Of a DNA stretch of 64,000 bases, positions 1 through 12,882 are shown one piece after another. Position 1 is the stretch's first letter. Every line of letters begins with the position of its first letter. The position numbers and the translations under genes are program-made. Source of the stretch: Scedosporium boydii (lineage: Eukaryota > Ascomycota > Sordariomycetes > Microascales > Microascaceae); the NCBI GenBank assembly GCA_002221725.1, contig NJFT01000087.1, positions 62,001 to 126,000 of the forward strand. Reading direction: 5' to 3'. Under the pieces are notes generated by a model that made no database searches, was not told the DNA's origin, and was given only the letters and a program-made list of their open reading frames with translations.

Positions 1-1442
1 GAGGTTCTTAAACTACTCCTCTTATTTTTTAGTAATCTAGGTTACTTATTATTCCTAGTCTTATTTTTCTAACTTTTATTAGTATATAAACTACTAGAGT
101 AATCTAGGTATCTAGTAGTATTATTTATAGGCCTTATTATAGTATTCTTAGTAGGATAAATCCTTACTAGTAAGAGTATTAAACTTTTATAAGAGTTCTT
201 CCTTAGTTTTTTAGATTTATTCTATAATCTTTAAGATCTTAGTAATCTCTTTTCATTTTATTAATCTAAGTATCTATAGTTTCTTTAGGTAGTAGCTAGC
301 CTTATTTTTATCACTTTAGTAAGTAATATAGTTGTTATTGTAGTATATAGTCTATAATAAGGACCTGTAATTAATAGTGCTAGCTCCTAGTTGTTGGGTT
401 TTTCCTTCTAGTATAGGCTTAAATCTAAATTTCTTTCTATTAGGCCTTTTATAGCCTAGCTTAGGCTTGTGCCTTGTTTAATATTCCCTTATGTAGTGGC
501 TATAGTATTTGTATTTATAGTATTTTCCTAACTTTTCTCTAAGCTTCTTAGAGGTAGCTTATTTTATAGTGCTAGTACTAAGTTCTATAGGTCTTATATA
601 GGTTCCTTATATAGTGGTTTTGTAGGTAGGCTTCTTCTTGATGTAGGATTGTCCTTATCTTTATTTTTCTATATGTCGTTTATATTATTGATTATTGATT
701 TATACTACTATAGTGATATACTTAGATAAGTCTCCTAGTTGATCTATCTTATATAATTTATCTTTAACCTTGTCTTTAAGTCTAGTATAGAATTAGGCTA
801 TTAGAGGCTTATCTTCCTAGTTGAGGTAGGATACTACTTATTAGAACTTAGTAGTATATTAGGAAGTAGCTCCTTTCTAGTATAGGTTTTTAAGTTGCTG
901 TTTATTAGCTTGTTCTTTATTTAGGTTGCTAAAGGTGCTCTTTAAGGCTTACTTAAAGTCTTTATACTTTCTAAAAAGCTTTTAGGTTTCTTTATCTTAG
1001 TTTCTACTTAGAGGGTTTTCTAGGAAGTCTCTTATCTAGGGTTTGAACTAGGCTAAAGTATCCCTAGTGAGGAATGTAGTGATGGTAAGTACCTAGTCCT
1101 CCTCTTTGGTGAGGTTAAGATGGTAGTATAGGAGGTAGGCCTAAGCCTATGTTAGGAATCCTTAGAGTGCTCCCTTCTTCCTATTATAGGGCTTAGGGGG
1201 TAGGATCTTATACTGAGGGTAAGTAACTTGGTCTTCTAGCTACTTAATGTAGTTACTACTAGTAGATAACTGATCTTTAAGTTACTTCTTTTTAGCCTCA
1301 AGCTAGTCTTTTTCTCTCTAAAGGGCTATATAGGCCTTTTTTATATTTTCTATAGAGGTAGTACTTCCCTTAGCAGTTGATATACTATTTATTAGTATAT
1401 TACTAGATAGAGTTACTTACTAAATAGGAGTAGTTAATATAT
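1..1442 (-). pseudogene. RIP-degraded gag region of a Ty3/gypsy retrotransposon
   Basis: This AT-rich stretch reads on the minus strand as the gag region directly downstream of the 5' LTR at 1443-1879. The leader just after that LTR (rc of about 1410-1442) is the same as the leader after the plus-strand LTR at 49629-50057. The gag body resembles the degraded gag at 50058-51045, including a Lys-rich segment and a repeated Leu/Lys helix. Every frame is broken by TAG/TAA codons of the CpA-to-TpA type. The pol part would lie to the left, outside the window. The family (Ty3/gypsy-type gag-pol) is inferred from the related copies with a reverse-transcriptase motif near 61.5 kb. Confidence 0.6.
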
Positions 1443-1879
1443 TATAATCTTAATATTTTAGGGTTTTAGCTAATTAATAGAATAGGAAAGTGCTAAGGTA
1501 GTAGGTGCCTGTTTAGAGATAAGTAAGGTAGTCGAGTAGTATTTACAATAATAGATGCTGAAAGTATATATATAAGTATAGGGTGTAAGTACTACTTATA
1601 TTGACTATTAAAGAGTCTAGAAGATAACTAGACTAGTAGGAGACATTGTAGCTTTATATAGACATTTCTTCTATCTATCTTTAGCTTCTTATTATAGTTG
1701 ATCGAGTCCCTGCTCGATCGCTTAGTCGATCTTTAGTTTGACTAGCTGGTCGGTTGGATAGTTGTCCAACTAACTTGTTAGATGTCATGCTGCCCGATTC
1801 TGTGACTAAGCTATTCTGATTCTGCCGTTCCTCGCTCACTACTCTGCTCATGTAATGTGGCCGCGGCCAGCCCGTGATA
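1443..1879 (-). repeat. LTR family A, 5' LTR of minus-strand gypsy element
   Basis: A 437-bp copy of a family found three more times at 49629-50057 (+), 51046-51477 (-) and 61703-62133 (-). On the minus strand it starts with a RIP-altered TGTCACG (TATCACG) next to a GC-rich GGCCGCGGCC box and ends in ATTATA (from ATTACA). The first 150 bp keep a near-normal base composition, while the rest is RIP-mutated. Confidence 0.75.
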
Positions 1880-2639
1880 ATATATAGCCTATAAAGCTAA
1901 GCTATCTATACTAAATGCTATCAAATAAATATTTATAAATTCTTTAAAGCCTTTAAAAGCTATATAAATACTCTCTAAATAAAATATAATTTACTATTAA
2001 AGTATTAAGTACTAGATATAGTCTAAAATTTAATATATTCTATAGAAAAATTATAAATAAGGAAGACTATATTATTATTAAATAAATTATTCTTCTAAAA
2101 GATATATATATAAGTTATAGTCGCTATATAATACTATATAGTATAGCTAATATCTATAAAGAACTTTAGTATTAGAAATAACTTTTTTATAGCCTACTAC
2201 TTTATTAGCTTCTATATCCTCTCTAATTTAATAAAGAGCTCTATAGTAAGGCTCCTTAGTCGAAGCTTAGAATAATAGGCTAAGCTATTATATTAGAAGA
2301 GCGGGCTCTATAAAGAAGATCTAGACATTGATCTAGACATTAATCTAGATATTAGTCTAAGGTTATATAAAATATCGCTCCTATACCGCCTCTTCTATTA
2401 TATTAGAGGAGATTATAATACCTACTAGCTCGATTTTAACTAAACCCTATTAGCAAGTTAAAACCTAGCTATTATCGTAGACATTTTTTCAATCCCTATC
2501 CCCTCTACCCTAATAAGATTTAATTATTTTAATAATTAAAAGGTCTTTAATACTCTCTTATAATATAAGACTTACAAGGGGAGAAAATTAGACATTATAG
2601 TACTTAAAGACTAAGTACTTAAAAGTATACTAATAGGGG
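1880..2639. other. AT-rich RIP DNA without recognisable gene
   Basis: About 760 bp saturated with TA, TAG and CTA. There is no open frame and no similarity that I can see to other parts of the window. It is presumably an older repeat relic; its last five bases (AGGGG, 2635-2639) are the target site of the element that follows. Confidence 0.5.
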
Positions 2640-2885
2640 TGTAAAGGTTCTACGAAGTAGTACTACTTGATAGAGGCCTATATATAGGAAGGTTTTAATA
2701 GAAAGGAAGAAGGGAAAATGAGATCAATTAGAAAGGGGTTAGAGAATATATCCACGTTGGTGCTATTACTGTAGTGCTGCTGTTCGGGGCACTGGCTGGC
2801 CTGTGCTCGATCTGTCGCCACGGCGCCGGTGTGGCGATCGGCTTGGGCTCTTGCCGAAGCTACATATATGGCGCAGCCCGTTATA
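2640..2885 (-). repeat. 3' LTR of the 2640-8939 gypsy element (family B)
   Basis: 246 bp, colinear with 8694-8939 over its full length. Read on the plus strand it runs from TGTAAAGG to CCCGTTATA (originally ending in CA). The inner part, with CGCCACGGCGCCGG, has kept its GC bases. Confidence 0.88.
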
Positions 2886-2907
2886 TTATCCCCCTCCTTC
2901 TCCTTTT
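2886..2907 (-). other. Polypurine tract of gypsy element B
   Basis: On the minus strand this is a purine run (AAAAGGAGAAGGAGGGGGAT) immediately upstream of the 3' LTR. This is where plus-strand priming takes place in LTR retrotransposons, and it fixes the orientation of the element. Confidence 0.65.
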
Positions 2908-3134
2908 ACGCGGGTTCCTCTCTGCGGCAGCTGGTTAGCGCTCAGCGGCCTATGACGCTCTTTATAGTTATCTAATGCTGCTATATCTAGTACTTCTTCC
3001 AGTGGTTCCCAGGTCGGGTTTATATACCTAGCCCACTTGACTTTTGCTTACTGTTAGCTATATCTCTTATATATCTCTAGTATCTCTTCTACATACCATT
3101 CTTCTTCTCTATTGATGATTACTGGGGATACTAT

Positions 3135-3655
3135 TGAAACGGAGTAGTGCAGCCTACCCGCACATCGCAAGAAAAAGAAAATAGTTCGGTCAATGGTTTG
3201 TGGTATTTCCTGCAAGAAGCTGCTGCAGAACCCCTGACAGGAATGGACAGTCGTCGGAACTGTTGATCAATGGGAATAGAGCCAGATCAGAAAGAAGAAG
3301 GCCTCCAAATAGGGGGAGGTTGAAGAATCATGTCAGTGCCCAAAGGAGCACCCTGTGACATATGTCAAGCCGGAACAAGCAGCAGGACGTCACCAATGAT
3401 GAGGACCCGATAGAACTGGGTAAAGGAAGTCAAATAGAATTAAAGAAAGAACTAATAATGATGAAGAACTTTTTTGAGGATTTTTTTAATAATCGCTTAA
3501 GAAGAAGAAGAAGAAGAAGAATTTCTTCTAGAAGAAAAAGAAATGAAATGACTATGGCCCCTGTCATCGCAAAGGAAGAAAGTTCTTCCGCCCTACCTTG
3601 CGGTCCATGAGAGAACTACACCAATTCTACTACAGTTACCTTTTTCCCCGTCACA
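3135..3655 (-). repeat. Solo LTR-like repeat (family D), nested in gypsy element B
   Basis: 521 bp flanked by CTAT/CTAT (3131-3134, 3656-3659; ACTAT if one more base is counted). On the minus strand it runs TGTGACGG to CCGTTTCA, so it has the TG...CA ends of an LTR. Two more copies are at 26911-27362 and 63434-63925; all share the end GGCTGCACTGCTCCGTT and internal blocks such as the sequence around GTAGCTTCTTG. It holds an 82-codon frame (3362-3610) with an Arg-rich run from an AGA/GAA microsatellite; I do not regard this as a gene. It is much less RIP-mutated than its host element, which suggests a later insertion or weaker RIP. Confidence 0.75.
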
Positions 3656-6600
3656 CTATATTGTCCTAGTACTAGTTTAGAAATAGGTTAGAGGCGGTTT
3701 GCTATATAAGGTTAATATAGAACACTAGGCTTTTTACTTTAGGGGGTATATCTAGTTTTATAATATATATACTAATAATTTCAATAATAGTATATTTGCT
3801 ATTAACTTAGTTAAGCTTCTTTATAGGCTACTCTATTATAAAGTTCTTTATATATAGCTAGACCTTATCTCCAACTTAGAACTAATTAGCTAGCTATCTC
3901 TATATGTTCGTATACTGTTCCTATTTTTCCTAGGCTATAGCTATAGTAGCTTAGGCGACCTCTTGTATATATTTCTAGTAGGTGATTAGGGCCTCTCTTT
4001 ATATTCTTATAGACAGCTCCTCTTACTTTACTATATCCTTAGGGTAGATATTGATTAGTAATATATTATACTTATAGGTTATAAAGAATAGGCTTATCTT
4101 GATTGATGCTGCTAGCTGGTTGTTAACTGCTAGTATGGCTATAGGTAGGAGGCTACTCTAGTTGTCCTAGAAATAGGCGGTGTACGCTTGGAGATAGCTT
4201 TCTAGTACTTAGTTTATCTATTCTATAGTGCTATTAGTTTCCGGGTAGTATATTATTGATAAATATTAGGTAATGTATAGGAGTTAGTAGGCTTATTCCT
4301 ATATTCTATTTATAAACTAGGTTCCTTGATTAGATACTATTATATATAGGGGGCTATAATAGTAGATAAGGTACTATATTAGTACTTCTACTATTACCTT
4401 AGTAGTTATCTTATATATTAGTTTAAAGATAATATTCTTACTTAGCTGATTAGTAATTACTAGGATTTTTATTACTGTGTGTAGTCTATTTGGAGGTAGA
4501 TCTGTAATAAAGTCTATTAATATCTTAGTCTAAGGGTGATTGGGCACTAGAAGGGGCTTAAGAACTCCCTTTTATATATCTTACTATATTACTCTTCTTC
4601 TATAGGACTTGCAATTCCTTATAAACTATTGTACGTTATTACTAAGCCCTAGCTATATATAGTTCCTTACTAATATTATCCTTATTACTTCCTAGCCTAG
4701 GTAGTCTGTGATTGGAGAGTTGTGGAAGTCTTATATTAGCTTAGTCTATAGTAGCTTATAGTTAGGAATTTAAATTTACCCCCTCTATCTAAGCTTATTT
4801 ACTTTATCTACTATATATTCTAATATTAAAAGTAGTATCTTAAGACTAGTAGGGAAGTATCTAAGGCCCTATACTATATACTTTCTAGTTATCTAATACT
4901 AGTTATTCTCTTATAGAACTATCTCCTATAATATTGTAAGTTTATTATTATAGAAGGAAGAGGTAAGTAGGTTAGTCTTAGCTGCTACTATATCTCCTAT
5001 ATAGTCTATATTGCACCTTAGCTCTTGGGTTGCTTAAGTGTCCCTGGAAGGAGTCCTTTTAAAGTTTCCTTAGGAGTCCTATATAGTAGTAGAGAGAGGA
5101 GAAGCTTAGATTACTTTCCTATCTTTCTATAGTATCTATATAGTCTACTCCTGCAGCTAGTTATTGTTAGCGTTCCTAGGTATATCTTATTCTCTCTATG
5201 ATAGGGTATCTAGTACTAGGGAGGCTTTCCCTAGCCTATATATTATTTTAAAATTATATTAGCTTATTGTCTCCTACTACTATATCTACCTTTTAGAAAG
5301 TTACTAGTAAGTAGTAAAGTATATAAGGTTCTTATAGTTAGTTAAGATAGTAAAGTATCTAATAGATCTTAGTTTACTTTACTATTGCTCTAAGTATTAT
5401 ATTATTACTAGTAGCTTCTTATTATAGATAGGGTAGTTTACTTTAGTAGGGAATATCTTCTTTAATATATAGGTAACTAGCTGGAGTCTGCTTATCTTAT
5501 CTTTTTATATTAAAGTTCCCCTTATAGTATATCCTAAGGAGTCTACTTCTACTACTATTTCCTTATTAGGGTTAAAGTATACTAGGATAGGGGCTCTAAT
5601 AAGTCTTAAATTTAGCTTATTAAATACTTACTAGTAGGCTTTAGTTTATATAAATATATAGTCCTTCTTTATTAGGTTATTTAATAGTTAGGTAATTATA
5701 GAAAAATTAGAGATGAACTTTCTATAGTAGTTAGTAAACTCTAGGAAGCCTCTAACTCCTTAGATTATAGTTAGTACTTCCTATTAGGCGATAGTAGTAA
5801 TCTTTTCTAGATCTATATAGATACCTTTCCTAGCTTTTATAATAAAGCTTAAATATTTAACTTCCTTAGTTTTAAACTTATATTTATCGATATTAATATA
5901 TAACCCTACTTTCTATAGCTTAGTAAGGACCTTCTATATCTTCTCCCTATAGTCTATAAGTATCTTTCTTAGGTAGATTAAGATATTATTAATGAAGGTA
6001 TATATAAAGTTGTCTAAGAACTCCTTTAGTATTAAGTTAATATACTATTAGAATATTACTAGGGCTCTAGTAAAGCTAAAGGGTATAATAAGCTACTTAT
6101 AAAGCCTATAGTATATTTAAAATACTATCTTCTACTTATTACTCTTCTTAATCCTTATCTTATAGAAGGTAGCTAAGATATTAAGCTTAGTAAACTACTT
6201 AGTACTAGAGAGCTATTAGAGAGTTTCTATAATTAAGGGAAGTAGGTAGTAATCCTTCTTAAAGATAGTATTTAGGCCTTAGTAGTTAATATAGAATTGT
6301 AGCCTACTACCTGGTTTCTATATAAAGAGTATAAGTATGGTAGCTAGTAAGTTACTTGTATATATAAAGTTCTTCTTAAGTAGCTTACTAAGGTTTTTCT
6401 ATAATATTAAAAGTTCTTTTTAAGATATATTATATAAGGGTTCTTATAAAATAGCTTTCTCTTTTTTTTCTAAGTCTCTCTTAATCTTGATAGTATAGTC
6501 TATTCCTAGGTAATAGGGTAGTAACTGGTTAGTATTAGACTTCTAAAATAGCTTTAAGAAGTTATAGTACTATAGTAGAAGCTTAGTCTTTAGGTTAGTA

Positions 6601-8693
6601 ACTATCTTGTAGGCAAGCACCCTCTTAATATTAGCTATTAAAGTAGAGAATATATAGGCTGTAATCTTAGTTTCCCTAGTTAGTATTCCTTTCCTTTTCT
6701 AATATACTTCCTCTCTTTATAGATAATATACTTAGGTAGTAAATATAATAGCTAATACCTAAAGGGGTTTCTATTTTCTATCCTCTTCCTTTTTACTTTA
6801 AATTCTTACTTAAAACTACTAATCTAATACTAGCTTACTCTTACTTATATTAATAATTGCTTTCTATAACCTTATCTACTATAGCCCTAAGATAATATTA
6901 TCTACTTAGCTAGGGACTATATAGAGGAAAACTTACCTCTATTTATATCTATCTATATTAAAGCTATTATATATAATCTAGCTTATAATAGTACCTCTAA
7001 TAATAACCTCTTAGAGGGGTTAGAGGGAAATATTAATATACTTTATCTCTATTTAATCTATAAAAGCTTTACTAATAATATTATAGGTTAGGTACCCTAT
7101 ATTAATAAAGGCTTGTATATAGTATAGATTATTTATTCTAAAATTAATATAAAATGACTTTATATTAAACTCTAGCCTTAGTTCCTTTAGTTCCTCTTAT
7201 AAAGACTTCTATTCTTACTAGCAACTATTAATAAGAGCTATTCTTTTTCCTCTTCTTCTAAGTTATTACTTTAATTATTTTATAAATCTTTATCTTCTTT
7301 AATATTAGCCTAGTAAACTACTATAAGTTTAGCCTTACTAATATATACTTAATTTAGGTTCTTAATAGGCTTTAGAAAGTAGATCTTAACTCTATACTAC
7401 TACCTTCTATACTTAAAGTAGTAGTTTTCCTATTAGTAGTATTTACATTTCTTCTAAGTTATCTACTTTATTCTTTTCCCTCTAAGTATATTATCTTCTT
7501 TCTTTAAATACCTTTATTAAAAGTATATTCTTAGCAATTAGTTAGTATATAGTTGGCGATAAGATATAATAGTAATTATAGGTATAGATTCCTACTTTAT
7601 CTTATCTATTACTAGCTTTAGTAGTTATAAAGGTAGTTATTAGCGCCCTTACCCTATATAGAAGCTTTCTAGTTATAAGCTAAGCTTCTACAGGGCTCTA
7701 ATATAGTTATTATAACTATCTAGTATTATAATCTAGTTAGTAACTACTCTCTACAGCTACTTATTAAGGGCTAGCTTTAGGTCTACCTTCCTTACTTAGT
7801 TACTCTAAGTTCTACCCCTAGTATTAGCTAGTATAACCTTAAACTTTAAGTAAAAGTAAGTAAAGGGCTAGTTATTCCCTTACTTAAGCTTCTTAAGGTT
7901 ATTAAAAGCCTTTTCTTCCTTATCTAAGTCCCTATAGTAGTTATAAAGGTATTTTAAGAATACCTTTAAAATCTTCTTAAAGTTGTTAAGCTTAATATAT
8001 ATGGTATATATTTACTAGGGGGCCCTATCTAAGTAAGAGAATATATAATTAAACTAGGCCCCTATATTGCTAATAGCTTTAGTATTAATATAGAGCTTAT
8101 TTTTTATTTCTATTATCTATATATAGAACTAATTCCTTTACCTATTAAACTTCAGGGAGTTAGGTAAGGTAGCTCTAGGTCTCTATATACTCTATAGAGA
8201 AGGGGTACCCTTCCTATTATCTTCTTTATACTTAGTATAGAATATATAAATTAGGAGAGTAATAGTTTAAAATGTAAGCTAAGTTATATTTACTTATAAT
8301 ATCTAGATCTAGGCTTTATATATTTCCTTCTACTATACTTATTCTATAGTAATTAGTTAGAGTTATTATATAATTGCTATAAGAGGGTCTATAAGTTAGG
8401 GGGTGTTTCCTAGGGCTATATTTCCTTCTATTATTATTAGCTAATAGTATCTTTGTTATTGTCGGTCTTTTAGTAATGTTATTCTTCCTATCTTTTTAGA
8501 GTAAGGCTCTAATTTGTTGTTATCACTATCATTTAGTAGAATCCTTATTATTACTAATTAATTAATAGTATCTTTATTGTCGTTAATTGTTTAGTAGTAT
8601 TCTTCTTCTTTAAATTGTTTTATAAATAGGGTTTTATCTTTAATTTATTTAGAGAGTAGGGCTCTATCTATAGTTTTAGTAATCGAAACCTAA

Positions 8694-8939
8694 TATAAGG
8701 GTTCTATAAAGTAGTACTATTTAATAGAGGCCTATATATAGGAAGGTTTTAATAGAAAGAAAGAAGGGAAAAGGAGATCGATTGGAAAGGGGTTGGAGAA
8801 TATATTTACATTGGTGCTGTTGCTGTAGTGCCGCTGTTTGGGGCACCGGCTAGCCTGTGCTCGATCCGTCGCCACGGCGCCGGTGTAGCGATCGGCTTAG
8901 GCTCTTGCCGAAGCTACACACACGGCGCAGCCCGTTATA
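8694..8939 (-). repeat. 5' LTR of the 2640-8939 gypsy element (family B)
   Basis: 246 bp matching 2640-2885 with scattered C/T and G/A differences, followed by the AGGGG duplication at 8940-8944. The LTR pair differs mainly by transitions, as expected after RIP. Confidence 0.88.
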
Positions 8940-8944
8940 AGGGG

Positions 8945-9287
8945 TTTTTAGTATACTAGACTTCACTTATAATATTAAATAGAATATTATAAAGTTAGTA
9001 AAGCTTTTTATATAGGAAAATATCTTTTAAACTTTCTAATTTTTTTACTAATATAAGATAAAATATAAATATACTATTATATACTATTACTTAATAAGAT
9101 CGAGAATAATATACTACTTCTTCTCCTCTATATCTTTATTTAATTAGGTAAGTATAATAATAAGAGGATTAGTAAGTAGCTTAAGTTACTAGAATAAATT
9201 TATCTATATTAGGAAATAATAATAGATATAATTATCTACTAACTCCTAGACTAGGTAGTTCTTAGTATAGCTACTTTAGTCTACTAT
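8945..9287. other. AT-rich RIP DNA, no gene recognised
   Basis: TA-saturated sequence that hosts the solo LTR which follows; CTATA at 9283-9287 is its target site. No coding signal was seen. Confidence 0.45.
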
Positions 9288-9511
9288 ATATAAGGTATAA
9301 GCGAGAGCGCACTGTAGCACGGGACTTGCCGTTGGATGACTCAGCTGCGGAACCCGGTCGGAACACGGTCGGAGACAAAAGGGGTTCTCGGCAGCATAGA
9401 AGCTAGACTAAGGGGCAAGTTGAAGTTTTGATCATCAATTGAGTTTTAGTTAAGCATATACTTCTTAGTGACACTAGTCTTTCCTCGAGCTATACACAGT
9501 ATATCCTTACA
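9288..9511 (+). repeat. Solo LTR (family C)
   Basis: 224 bp with ends TATAAGGTATA (from TGTAAGG) and TATATCCTTACA, which are inverted complements of each other. It is flanked by a perfect CTATA/CTATA duplication (9283-9287, 9512-9516). A second copy lies at 52977-53198. The centre, with blocks such as ACGGGACTTGCCGT and TTTTGATCATCAATT, is hardly RIP-mutated. No internal region is attached, so this is a recombined solo LTR. Strand is arbitrary. Confidence 0.82.
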
Positions 9512-9516
9512 CTATA

Positions 9517-12500
9517 AGTATTTCTATAATATACTATTTCCTTTAAAGGTTCTTAATTATACTAGGTAGGACTTTTTAGTTAAGGAGGCTACTTAGGGCC
9601 AACTTAGCTTATTATTACTTAAGGTTAATGACCTCGCATATTATACCTAGCTACACACTCTCCTCGAGGAGGCTATTTACTAATAGTTAATACTACTTAA
9701 CAATCTGAAGCTAGTAACATTCTAGAAGGAAGTATTAGGTAGTAAGGACTAGATAGACGCTTTAGAAGCTATATACTAGAATAATAGTAAATAGATCCTA
9801 GTAGAAGGACCCTATAATGATTATATAAGTAAAGATAGTAATAAGACTACTAAGATGGAGAGGGTATTAGAAGTAGTAAATTAAGCTAGATAACTATTTC
9901 TTTTATTAGAGTAGAACTGATTATTTTCTTTTGTCATCAGAGATATAGACCTACAACGTAGCCTATAAAGTGCTTATAAAGCTTATCGACTATCTTAGAA
10001 GATTATTAGCGAAAATTTAGGTAAACTCGTATTACCCCCCTTAGACAAGCTAGACGGATTGCGTCTAGTAGTCGACGTCGGGCACCTCTACTAGACTAAT
10101 CTCCACTGTCCAATCAAAGGAGTATAGTTAGCCAGGTCCCTTCCAGAGGCAGAGTTAGGTATCCGTACTTAGCTATTATACCTAGGAGTATTAATTAGCA
10201 TTATTAGTTTAGCTTTATACCCTATTAGATATAGGAGGGTAGATCCGAGTACAGGGGCGAAGAGCTACGTACTTAGGCCAGGCACTAGTAAGTATATATC
10301 CCCCCAACTACTACTTTTTACTTCTACGCGTACTCCGTACCTGGTCAGCAACCTCAGAAATAATCCTACCTAAGGAATCCTAAGTTTTACATCCTAATTC
10401 TAAAGCCATCGAAGAAAACATTCCAGCAGCAACGCTATTAGATCTCGGGGTAACTACAGGCTCTCGACATCTACAAGATGCAGGTAGCACTTGTATAGTT
10501 AGTTTGCAGGAGTTTAACTTTAGTCGAGCAGCCACAGCACTCGGCTTGTCGAGACACCGCGATATAAGCCCGCATCACTAAGTTCTTCTCATAATGTAAC
10601 CAGGCCTAAAATACTACAATACATATATCATATCAAGTTTAACAGCTATGCGTACTTTTTTTACCCTAGGGGTATCCGTAGTGCAAGGAGTACTACCTAC
10701 AAGAAGCAAGTAGAGAATACCCTCTATAGGAAGCCATAATCCGCATCGCACTGTGTGACGCCGAACAATGTACTAACATCGCCAAGCTCCATTCCACCAC
10801 TACTATAAAGACACCAAAATAGCAACACAGAACTCCATACAACCCAAAAAATAATACTAAGCGACTACATCCTAGTTATATTTCTATACACCCAAGCTAA
10901 GAGTAAGTACATATATACATAATACACTACTAGCATCAAGCAAAGGCATATACAGATTACCAATTAAATTTAAATAGTAGTCCGTAGTAATTAAACCTAG
11001 CTTATATTATTAAGATATCTACCTTTCCAGGCTATAAATAGAAGGTTTATAGTAAATAATAGTTATATACTAAACCTCTACTCTATTAGCCTTATAAAGC
11101 ATTTACTATAGTAAGACTATAGAGAGCCCACTAGTTTTCATTAAACTAATCAAATTCTAAACTATAAGATACTATAGATAGAAGCTCTAATAGCCTATTA
11201 GAAAAGGAAATTGCAATAAGTAGTAGCATATTGCAGACAACTATTAGAACTATAATAACTCCTGCGCATAGATAACTATAGCGTTCTACAAGACTTTCTT
11301 AAAAGGAGGATCAGAGAAATATATAACGATATTATATCACATTTAGTTCCACTTATTACATTAATACTTTACTTTAACATATTACCCCTTACTACTATAT
11401 ATAAACAAACTAAATAGTTTTATATACTCTTTTACTATATATCTTTATAAATTCTAGCCTACCTATAGAACCTAATAAGTAAATTAATAATAAGTTACTA
11501 CTTCTATTTTATAAAAGTACTTTATTAACGACCTCAACCTAATTTTTATAGGAGCTAGTTCTAATATAATAGTTAACTTATAATAAGATCTCTATATACT
11601 AAAATTCCTACTTTATTTTTCTTTATTATCTACTAGTAGATTATATAGGTTTTAGAATACTAAGGGCTTAAGTGTAAGGTAGTGCTCAGCTTCCTAAGTA
11701 ATTGCCTCTAGGAATTAGAATTAATAACTACTACGACGGGATAATATATAATATGTAGATACTATACCTATTTCAGTCTTTATATAATAGAAATGACCTA
11801 GACCTAAATTATAATTCTATAGGTTACTTCTAATATCTTTCTAAATATATCTCTTAGATCTTAAATTGAGGAATATATTCTAACTAGAGTAAGAGTATCT
11901 TAAATTTATATATATAAGTAGGTTTTTAACTACTTTTAATATAATATACAAGTTACTTATAAGATAGTAAGTAAGGTATAGAGTTTTATATTTATATTTA
12001 CTACCTTGAGAAGGCTTAATAGTAGTATACTGACTCTTATAATTTAAAATATCTATATTTCCCTCTTCTCTATATATCTATTTCTAGTATTGATAATAGG
12101 TTAGCTCAAATGATAAATTAATACTACTTATCTACTAACTTGTATTATAATCTATTGAGATAGGGGGCTGGATTGATCCTATTTAGTCAGCTTTCCCCTA
12201 TGTTTCTTAATAGTAGTGAAAAAGGCTTATTATTTAACTTTAGTAGGGGAAGGAAAGGTTGTATTAATAGCTACTAAAAATCGTAAGCACTAGCTAGTGG
12301 AAAGTACCTATATATTATATACCTTTTTGTAGTATCTTAAATCTATTCCCTAAAGGCAAGTTCTTTACCTAAGATATACTGACTAGGGAGAGGACGTGTT
12401 TGTAAAGATAGAAGCTAAGTTCTTTAGAGATAGCTAAATCGATATTCTATTACTTAAGTAAGCTAATTTTATTACTTAAAGCTTAACTAGCTTTTAAGTT

Positions 12501-12882
12501 AGCTATTTCGGTATCAATTTATTTTTTAGAGGGGCTACTTATAATTTTAGGTTTAGTAATTTAGGGACTAATTAAAAGTTACTCTAAGGTTTTAATAATA
12601 ATAAACTAAGGTTATAGTTATTAAGAGAAAAAAGAGATAGAAATAGTTATTTTATACTAAGTTAAGTTAGGAAAGGCTAGAAAGTATAACTAACTAGTTA
12701 TAAACAAGGTAAGTAGCTATTTATACTATAGTAGCTAATAGTAATATAAGTATTAGCCTCCTTAATTACCTTATCCCTAGGCCCTATATAGACTTACATC
12801 TCTATATAATATTAGGTTCTATATTCTAAAACCTAGATATACTATACTATTAAGAAATAGCTTACGATCTAGATAACTAGTA
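9517..12882 (+). pseudogene. RIP-degraded retrotransposon internal region (gag/protease)
   Basis: AT-rich block with weak plus-strand coding traces. Around 10.3-10.9 kb the DNA is less mutated and reads as a Gln/Ser-rich, gag-like segment. At about 11.55 kb the frame reads FIGASSNIIVN-like, which resembles the D-[ST]-G-A-[ST] active site of a retroviral-type aspartic protease with Asp lost, followed by a LYIL...PYF-type stretch. No LTRs belonging to this part could be paired. The assignment to gag/protease is an inference from one degenerate motif and the surroundings. Confidence 0.4.

Larger units (their letters stand above)
2640..8939 (-). mobile_element. Complete, RIP-inactivated Ty3/gypsy LTR retrotransposon with nested solo LTR
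   Basis: Two matching 246-bp LTRs (2640-2885 and 8694-8939) enclose an internal region and are flanked by a perfect 5-bp duplication, AGGGG (2635-2639 and 8940-8944). A polypurine tract lies on the minus strand just inside the left LTR (about 2886-2907), so the left LTR is the 3' LTR and the element reads leftwards. On the minus strand a reverse-transcriptase core is readable around 5960-6020 as FIYTFINNILIY, where the YxDD-type aspartates have become NN (5985-5990). Gag and protease regions would lie at about 6.8-8.6 kb, and RNase H/integrase at about 3.7-5.5 kb. All frames contain many stops. The 521-bp solo LTR at 3135-3655 is nested inside. Unit length is 6.3 kb, or about 5.8 kb without the nested insert, which is normal for fungal gypsy elements. 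Confidence 0.88.

Noticed and set aside
3362..3610. 82-codon frame with poly-Arg stretch
   Set aside because: Lies in a solo LTR-like repeat; the Arg run comes from an AGA microsatellite and the other family copies do not keep the frame.
9288..9511. Family C repeat as a MITE (DNA transposon)
   Set aside because: TG...CA ends with 5-bp duplications and only 7-bp complementary ends fit an LTR better than a TIR element.
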